Source: Pseudosulfitobacter sp. DSM 107133 | Lineage (GTDB): Bacteria; Pseudomonadota; Alphaproteobacteria; Rhodobacterales; Rhodobacteraceae | Assembly (NCBI RefSeq): GCF_022788695.1 | Contig: NZ_CP085154.1 | Location: 2,108,001-2,172,000 of the forward strand | DNA: 64,000 bases | Reading direction: 5' to 3' | In this document: piece after piece, positions 58,725-64,000 of the stretch | Numbering within the stretch: the first letter of the stretch is position 1 | Layout of the letters: every line of letters starts with the position of its first letter | The notes under the pieces: generated by a model | Database searches by the model: none | The model's input: the letters and a program-made list of their open reading frames with translations, nothing else | What the model was told of the DNA's origin: nothing | Translations under genes and position numbers: made by a program

Positions 58725-61196
58725 ATGGCTGTCGTATTTCAGTGGCTGGTCCGTCTGACCGCCGGGCTGATCGTGCTGGCCGTGCTGGGCGTCGGGATGA
58801 TCTATTATCTCGCCTCGCGCTCGCTGCCCGATTATGACGCGACGCTTCAGGTCGACGGGCTGGCCGCAGAAACCGAGATTGTGCGCGACAATGCAAATGT
58901 GCCGCATATCCTTGCGCAGAACGATGCGGACGCTTTCTTTGCACTGGGGTTTGTCCATGCGCAGGACCGTCTGTGGCAGATGATGCTGCTGCGGCGCACC
59001 GCGCAGGGGCGGTTGTCCGAGGTGTTCGGCACCAAGACGGTCGAGACCGACAGTTTCATCCGCCGTCTCGATATCTATAATCTTGCGGTGCAGTCTGTCG
59101 CCGCGCAGACGCCGCGGACGCGCACCGCGCTCAAAGCCTATTCCGCCGGTGTGAACGCCCGCATCGCGCAGATCAACCAGGAGGCATTGGGCCGTGGTGC
59201 GCCCGAGTTCTTTGTCTTTCCTATGGCACTGGCCCCCTGGCAGCCTGCCGACAGCATCGCCATCGGCAAGTTGATGGCGCTGCAACTGTCGGGCCAGCTG
59301 GACGCCGAAGTGCTGCGCGCGCGCATGTCGCTGGCGCTGCCGGATCAGGACCGTCTGGTCGACATTCTGCCCGATGCACCGGGCGCAGGCGTGGCGGCGC
59401 TGCCGGAATATGCGGCCCTTGTACCGGATGTGCCGCGCTATGCCGCCGCACTTCCGCAACAGATCAACCCGCTGTCGCCGTTTGGTCCCGAAGCCTTTGC
59501 CGGCGCGTCCAACGCATGGGCCGCGGCACCCTCGCGTTCAGCGTCGGGTGGCACCTTGCTGGCCAATGACCCGCATCTGGGCTTTACCGCCCCCGGAATC
59601 TGGTATCTGGCACGGCTTGACCTTCAGGCAGGCGCCGTGATCGGCGCCACCATTCCCGGTATGCCCTCTGTGCTGACGGGCCGGTCGAATGCGCTGGGTT
59701 GGGGGGTCACATCAGCCTATGTCGACGATCAGGATCTGTTCATCGAGCAGTTGAATCCAGACAACCAAACGCAATATCGCACGCCGGACGGCTGGAAAGA
59801 CTTTGAAACGCGCAAGTCGATCATCACCATCAAGGACGCCGCCCCCATCACCCTGACCCTGCGCTGGACCGACAACGGGCCGGTGCTGCCGGGCCGCTTC
59901 AAGAACATCGGCACGGTCACTCCTGCGGGCCATGTGGCCGCACTCAGCTGGACAGTGCTGACGCCCAACGACACCTCGGTCAGTGCCGCGGTCGAACTGA
60001 TGTCGGCGCAGAACGTGGCCGAGGCGATCAATGCCGCAGAATTGGTGGTGGCGCCGGCGCAGAACCTGACGCTGGCAGACACCGACACCATCGCCATGAA
60101 AACCGTCGGGGCAGTGCCGCGCCGCGATGCTGCGCACCAGTCGCAGGGACGGATGCCATCGCTGGGCTACATGCCGCAGAACCGCTGGCAGGGGGTGATG
60201 TCCTTTGCCTCGAACCCCGGTTTTGTCGCGCCGCTGGGCGGCATTCTGGGCAATACCAACAACAAGACGGTTGAACGGCCCTTTCCCAACCACATCAGCT
60301 TTCGCTGGGGCGACACCCAGCGGGTGCAACGCTGGCAACGGCTGATGCAGGCACGGCAGGTCCACACCCGCGACAGCTTTATCGAGGCGCAACTGGACAC
60401 GGTCAGCGCCACGGCGCGCACCCTGCTGCCCCTGATCGGGGCCGAGTTGTGGTTCACCGGAGAGGCCGCGCCCGACGGCACCGCAGAACGCCAGCGCCAG
60501 CGCGCGCTGACCCTGCTGGCCGACTGGAACGGCGAGATGAACGAACACCTGCCCGAACCGCTGATCTACGCCGCGTGGCTGCGCGCCCTCCAGGACCGCA
60601 TGGTGCGTGACGACATCGGCCCGCTGGCGGGCGAGCTGACCCATGTCGAGCCACTGTTCATCGAACGCGCCTTTCGCGACGTGGGCGGGGCGTCGGTCTG
60701 GTGCGACGTGCGCCAAAGCGCGCCGGTCGAGACCTGCCCCGACATGGCCCGCATGGCGCTGGACGATGCGCTGATCTGGATCGGCGAGACCTATGGCACC
60801 CAACTGGAATCCCTGCGCTGGGGTGACGCGCATCAGGCCATTCAGGACCATCCAGTGCTGGGCGATGTGCCGGTGCTGCGTTATTTCGTGAACATCCGTC
60901 AAAGCACCTCGGGCGGCGACAACACCCTGCAACGCGGGCTGACGCGCGGCGGCGCAGGGGCGGATGCCTTCGAGAACGTGCATGGGGCGGGGTATCGCGG
61001 TGTCTACGACTTTGCCGATCCCGACAGTTCGGTCTTTATCGAATCCACCGGGCAATCCGGCCATTTTCTGTCGCGGCACTATGACGACATGGCACAGCTG
61101 TGGCGGCGCGGCGAATATATCCCGATGTCGCTGGATCAGGGGCTGGCGCGTGCGGCATCCGTGGGCATCACCAAGCTGGAACCGGCCACGCAATGA
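58725..61196 (+). CDS. Penicillin acylase family N-terminal nucleophile hydrolase
   Basis: The 823-residue protein has an uncleaved or signal anchor ([21 protein letters not shown]), an alpha-chain region, a spacer and a beta chain beginning at Ser262 in [11 protein letters not shown], the expected auto-cleavage nucleophile. Other family signs are [48 protein letters not shown] and the [21 protein letters not shown] block. These enzymes cleave amides such as penicillins, aculeacin or acyl-homoserine lactones. It should act in the periplasm. It overlaps the pseudouridine synthase gene by 4 bases. Confidence 0.87.
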   Translation: MAVVFQWLVRLTAGLIVLAVLGVGMIYYLASRSLPDYDATLQVDGLAAETEIVRDNANVPHILAQNDADAFFALGFVHAQDRLWQMMLLRRTAQGRLSEVFGTKTVETDSFIRRLDIYNLAVQSVAAQTPRTRTALKAYSAGVNARIAQINQEALGRGAPEFFVFPMALAPWQPADSIAIGKLMALQLSGQLDAEVLRARMSLALPDQDRLVDILPDAPGAGVAALPEYAALVPDVPRYAAALPQQINPLSPFGPEAFAGASNAWAAAPSRSASGGTLLANDPHLGFTAPGIWYLARLDLQAGAVIGATIPGMPSVLTGRSNALGWGVTSAYVDDQDLFIEQLNPDNQTQYRTPDGWKDFETRKSIITIKDAAPITLTLRWTDNGPVLPGRFKNIGTVTPAGHVAALSWTVLTPNDTSVSAAVELMSAQNVAEAINAAELVVAPAQNLTLADTDTIAMKTVGAVPRRDAAHQSQGRMPSLGYMPQNRWQGVMSFASNPGFVAPLGGILGNTNNKTVERPFPNHISFRWGDTQRVQRWQRLMQARQVHTRDSFIEAQLDTVSATARTLLPLIGAELWFTGEAAPDGTAERQRQRALTLLADWNGEMNEHLPEPLIYAAWLRALQDRMVRDDIGPLAGELTHVEPLFIERAFRDVGGASVWCDVRQSAPVETCPDMARMALDDALIWIGETYGTQLESLRWGDAHQAIQDHPVLGDVPVLRYFVNIRQSTSGGDNTLQRGLTRGGAGADAFENVHGAGYRGVYDFADPDSSVFIESTGQSGHFLSRHYDDMAQLWRRGEYIPMSLDQGLARAASVGITKLEPATQ

Positions 61197-61741
61197 CGAC
61201 CATCCTGTTCAACAAACCCTTTGGCGTGCTGCCGCAGTTCACCGACCGGGGCAGCCCGACGAACCGCCCCACCCTGTCGGATTACATCGACGTGCCCGGC
61301 GTCTACCCCGCAGGCCGTCTGGACCGGGACAGCGAAGGGCTGATGGTGCTGACCTCGGACGGTGCCTTGCAAGCCCGCATCGCGCACCCGAAGTTCAAGA
61401 AGCCGAAAACCTATTGGGTGCAGGTCGAAGGCACCCCCACCGAGGCGCATATGGCGCAGCTGCGGGATGGTGTGACGTTGAAGGACGGGCCAACATTGCC
61501 TGCAAAGGCGCGGCTGATCGACGAACCTGCCGGCCTGTGGCCCCGCACGCCCCCGATCCGCGTGCGCAAGACGGTGCCGGATGGCTGGATCGAACTGACC
61601 CTGACCGAAGGCCGCAACCGCCAGGTGCGCCGGATGACCGCGCACGTGGGCCTGCCCACACTGCGGCTGGTGCGCGCCAGCATCGGCGACTGGACGCTTG
61701 AGGGGCTGGACAGCGGCATGTGGCGCGAGATCGCGGTTTGA
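61193..61741 (+). CDS. rluE: RluE-like 23S rRNA pseudouridine synthase (RsuA family)
   Basis: The 182-residue protein has the catalytic motif [18 protein letters not shown] with Asp in RLD, the [12 protein letters not shown] opening and [22 protein letters not shown] closing. There is no S4 domain, which fits RluE rather than RluB or RsuA; RluE modifies U2457 of 23S rRNA. The ATG at 61193 overlaps the acylase stop by 4 bases. Its stop is 10 bases before a repeat copy and it is convergent with hflX. Confidence 0.9.
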   Translation: MTTILFNKPFGVLPQFTDRGSPTNRPTLSDYIDVPGVYPAGRLDRDSEGLMVLTSDGALQARIAHPKFKKPKTYWVQVEGTPTEAHMAQLRDGVTLKDGPTLPAKARLIDEPAGLWPRTPPIRVRKTVPDGWIELTLTEGRNRQVRRMTAHVGLPTLRLVRASIGDWTLEGLDSGMWREIAV

Positions 61742-61750
61742 CAGGTTGCA

Positions 61751-61797
61751 CGGGGGCGCTGCCCCCGGGCACCCGGGATATTTGAGGCCAAAAGAAA
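61751..61797. repeat. Intergenic roseobacter-type repeat, copy 4 (GATATTT variant)
   Basis: The core GGGGGCGCTGCCCCC is followed directly by GGGCACCCGGGATATTTGAGG and CCAAAAGAAA. It is the closest copy to 4481-4542 and, like it, lies between convergent genes (rluE and hflX). Confidence 0.75.
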
Positions 61798-61803
61798 GCG
61801 GGA

Positions 61804-63102
61804 TCAGACCTGTTCGAACTGGGCGCGCTGTTTCGGGGTCCAGCGGACGGTGACGACAAAACCGTCTTCGTTCTGCACTTCGTCCACGGCCACGCCTTCG
61901 GAGAAAAGCCAGGCGCGTTTCTTGCCCTGGGCAAAACTCAGGCGCAGCACCTCTTGGCTGACGCGGCCCTGAAGTGCCTCGGAAATGATCGACATGAAGC
62001 TTTCGACACCGGTGCCCTTGAGCGCCGAAATCGCGATGATGTCCTGATCGCGCGCGGCGCGGGCCTGGGCGGCGTCTGCCTCGGCTTGCGGAAGCAGGTC
62101 GATCTTGTTCCAGATCTCGAACATCGGGCGTTCGTTGCCCACCCCCAGCGTGGTCAGGATCTCGCGCACATCGGCGGCCTGATCCTCGGTCTCGGGGTGC
62201 GAGATGTCGCGCACGTGGCAGATGATGTCCGCGGCCAGCACTTCTTCAAGCGTGGCGCGGAAGGCGGCGACCAGTTCCGTGGGCAGGTCCGAAATGAAAC
62301 CCACCGTGTCCGACAGGATAATCTCGGGGCCGTTGTCCAGTTCCACACGGCGCATGGTCGGGTCCAGCGTGGCAAAGAGCATATCCTCGGCCATCACATT
62401 GGCGCCGGTCAGACGGTTGAACAATGTCGATTTGCCCGCGTTGGTATAGCCCACAAGCGCCACGATCGGGAACGGCACCTTGGCCCGCGCGGCGCGGTGA
62501 AGGGTGCGGGTCTTGACCACCTTGTCCAGTTGGCGGCGCAGGCGCACCAGTTGCAAATCAATCGCCCGGCGGTCCGCCTCGATCTGGGTTTCGCCGGGGC
62601 CGCCGACGAAGCCAAGCCCGCCGCGCTGACGCTCGAGGTGGGTCCAGGCGCGCACAAGGCGGGTGCGCTGGTAGTTCAGCGCCGCCATCTCGACCTGCAA
62701 CACGCCCTCGCGGGTGGCGGCACGGTCGCTGAAAATTTCCAAAATCAGGCCGGTGCGGTCGAGCAGCTTGACCCCCCATGCCTTTTCAAGGTTGCGCTGT
62801 TGCACGGGCGTGACGGGGCCGTCGACCAGAACCAGTTCGACCTCTTCCGCCTCGAACCGCGCGCGCAGCTCTTCGATCTTGCCCTTGCCGAACAACATGC
62901 CTGCATGAACCTTGGGCAGCGGCACGATCAGATCGCCCACCACATCAAGATGCGGCAGCGCATGGGCCAGCGACACGGCTTCGGCCAGCGCCAAAGCGGC
63001 GCCGCGCCGGTCGCGGTCGGATTTTATATCGGGATGCAGCACAAAGGCCCGTGTGAAACGGGGCCCTTCGCTTTCGTCCACCTGAAACGGAGGTTTGCTC
63101 AA
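61804..63102 (-). CDS. hflX: Ribosome-associated GTPase HflX
   Basis: HflX splits stalled ribosomes, notably after heat or antibiotic stress. The 432-residue protein has the HflX N-terminal domain with [50 protein letters not shown], followed by G1 [16 protein letters not shown]3 [10 protein letters not shown] and G4 NKIDLLP. The start is TTG at 63102, overlapping the hfq stop (TTGA), so hflX is translationally coupled to hfq, an order found across proteobacteria. Confidence 0.95.
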
Positions 63103-63338
63103 GAGGCGTCTTCGCCCTCGTACAGGCTGATCGGCTGGCTCGGCATGATTGTCGAAATCGCGTGTTTGTACACCAGTTGCGATTGACCATCGCGGCGCAG
63201 CAGCACGCAGAAGTTGTCAAACCATGTGATGACGCCTTGCAACTTTACACCATTGATCAGGAAAATGGTCACGGGCACCTTGGTTTTGCGCACGTGGTTC
63301 AGGAAGGCATCCTGCAAATTCTGTCTGTCCGAAGCCAT
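63099..63338 (-). CDS. hfq: RNA chaperone Hfq
   Basis: Hfq is a hexameric Sm-like protein that pairs small RNAs with mRNAs. The 79-residue protein has the Sm1 block [27 protein letters not shown] and the Sm2 YKHAISTI motif; the C-terminal tail is short, as in alphaproteobacteria. The Met at 63338 is the family start although the frame is open 18 codons further. It overlaps hflX by 4 bases. It is relevant to the sRNA candidate at 41.7 kb. Confidence 0.97.
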
Positions 63339-63482
63339 GTCGGTTCTTACCTTTTTTCTTGTCGTAGGCTTGCGGACCAAGCCATCCCTCATTGCGGCTG
63401 AGTATGAAGGCCAAGTTGCGGAGTTTCCAGCCCAAAAACAGATGTTAGCGGTGCCGATACGTTTGGGGCACAGCCCAGTGCG

Positions 63483-64000
63483 TCAACCGCGCCACAGATC
63501 AGGGGTTAAAAGCGCGATGATGGCCAGCGTTTCCAGCCGCCCCAGCACCATGGCCGCCGCAAAAACCGATTTGGCCGCAGGCCCCAGCTCTTGCAGGCGG
63601 ATGGGTGCATCGCCCGCCCACTCCAACAGCGGCCCCGTGGTCGACAGCGCTGCCACGGCCATGGTCATCGACGCTTCGAACCCCACGCCCAGGGCGCCCA
63701 GAACCGTGGTGACCAGCGCAATGCTGATCGCGAACAGCATGAAAAACACCCAGGCAATGAATGCGCCGCCCTTCAGCACGCGGCGCCCCAACGATGTGCC
63801 CCCCCCGACCGAATGCGGATGCACCAGCTTTTCCATTTCGCGCAGCCCTGCCTGATACAGCGCAAAGACCCGCAGCAATTTGACACCGCCCGCCGTGGTG
63901 GCCACGCCGCCGCCCATCAACGCAAGGCCCATCAGAATCATCCCCGGTGTGGCCAGCCCCGACCAGTTTTGCGCGGTTTCCCAATGAGCGCTGGCAAATC
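63483..64000 (-). CDS. trkH: TrkH-type potassium uptake protein, C-terminal part
   Basis: The frame is open to the window edge and shows about 172 residues. It has the Trk/Ktr pattern HWETAQNWSGLATPGMILMGLALMGGGVATTAGGVKLLRVF, and the last helices and selectivity-filter repeat SMTMAVAALSTTGP. It is the membrane channel-like part of a potassium uptake system that normally needs TrkA. It lies upstream of hfq on the same strand, a common alphaproteobacterial order. The N-terminal part is outside. Confidence 0.93.
   Translation of the reverse strand, partial: FASAHWETAQNWSGLATPGMILMGLALMGGGVATTAGGVKLLRVFALYQAGLREMEKLVHPHSVGGGTSLGRRVLKGGAFIAWVFFMLFAISIALVTTVLGALGVGFEASMTMAVAALSTTGPLLEWAGDAPIRLQELGPAAKSVFAAAMVLGRLETLAIIALLTPDLWRG

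Overview
The window is ordinary chromosomal DNA of an alphaproteobacterium, most likely a marine member of the Rhodobacterales (roseobacter group). The evidence is a high-GC coding bias, a CckA-type phosphorelay kinase next to recA, an alphaproteobacterial SOS box (GTTC-N7-GTTC) in front of recA, an Usg protein, a zwf-pgl-pgi sugar-oxidation operon, a trkH-hfq-hflX cluster, a 539-residue acyl-CoA ligase resembling the DMSP-pathway enzyme DmdB, and dispersed intergenic repeats of a kind I associate with roseobacters. I cannot name the genus. I see no plasmid, phage, insertion sequence or CRISPR array.

Layout. 1-4.5 kb: end of icd, a class II amidotransferase with a DUF6356 partner, a divergent Lrp/AsnC regulator, an SMR transporter, and typA. 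4.5-14.7 kb: mostly minus-strand information genes (DUF1330 protein, alaS, recA, cckA, rsmB, guaB), with a plus-strand sulfotransferase-like gene between recA and cckA. 14.8-19.0 kb: an agmatinase-family enzyme, a RACo-type corrinoid-protein activator translationally coupled to a SAM methyltransferase, and tRNA-Gly(CCC) with a clear promoter. 19.2-25.2 kb: DmdB-like acyl-CoA ligase, divergent thioesterase, then zwf-pgl-pgi. 25.4-30.6 kb: a radical SAM protein, a YbjN protein, Usg, gyrA and an unrecognised small exported protein. 30.7-36.9 kb: trmJ-ctaA-M32 carboxypeptidase, a ThiE-like protein, and a divergent HupE/DUF4198 pair. 37.0-41.5 kb: psuK-psuG, a DUF502 protein, a patatin and 3-hydroxybutyrate dehydrogenase. 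41.6-45.1 kb: a candidate small RNA, a YejA-like solute-binding protein, a truncated arsC fused by overlap to an aquaporin gene, and an XRE-cupin regulator. 45.2-50.4 kb: acyl-CoA ligase, FrnE-like oxidoreductase, a LicD/TagD pair and an MFS exporter. 50.4-64.0 kb: mfd, a membrane protein, hemB, a SYLF lipoprotein, a PAS sensor, a beta-hydroxyacid dehydrogenase, a penicillin-acylase homologue, an RluE-like synthase, hflX-hfq and the end of trkH.

How it fits together. Most genes are housekeeping: translation (alaS, typA, rsmB, trmJ, hflX), DNA topology and repair (gyrA, recA, mfd), purine, heme and heme A synthesis (guaB, hemB, ctaA) and central carbon flow (icd, zwf-pgl-pgi). Accessory interest lies in small units: the minus-strand sRNA candidate at about 41.66-41.74 kb with promoter, two hairpins and U-tract; the decayed arsC attached to an intact aquaporin; the LicD/TagD pair; the RACo-methyltransferase pair; the HupE/DUF4198 pair whose start codons share a CATG; and a repeat family with two variants in intergenic gaps. 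I found no convincing large novel system; the sRNA candidate and the unrecognised exported protein at 30.2 kb are the best leads for something undescribed.
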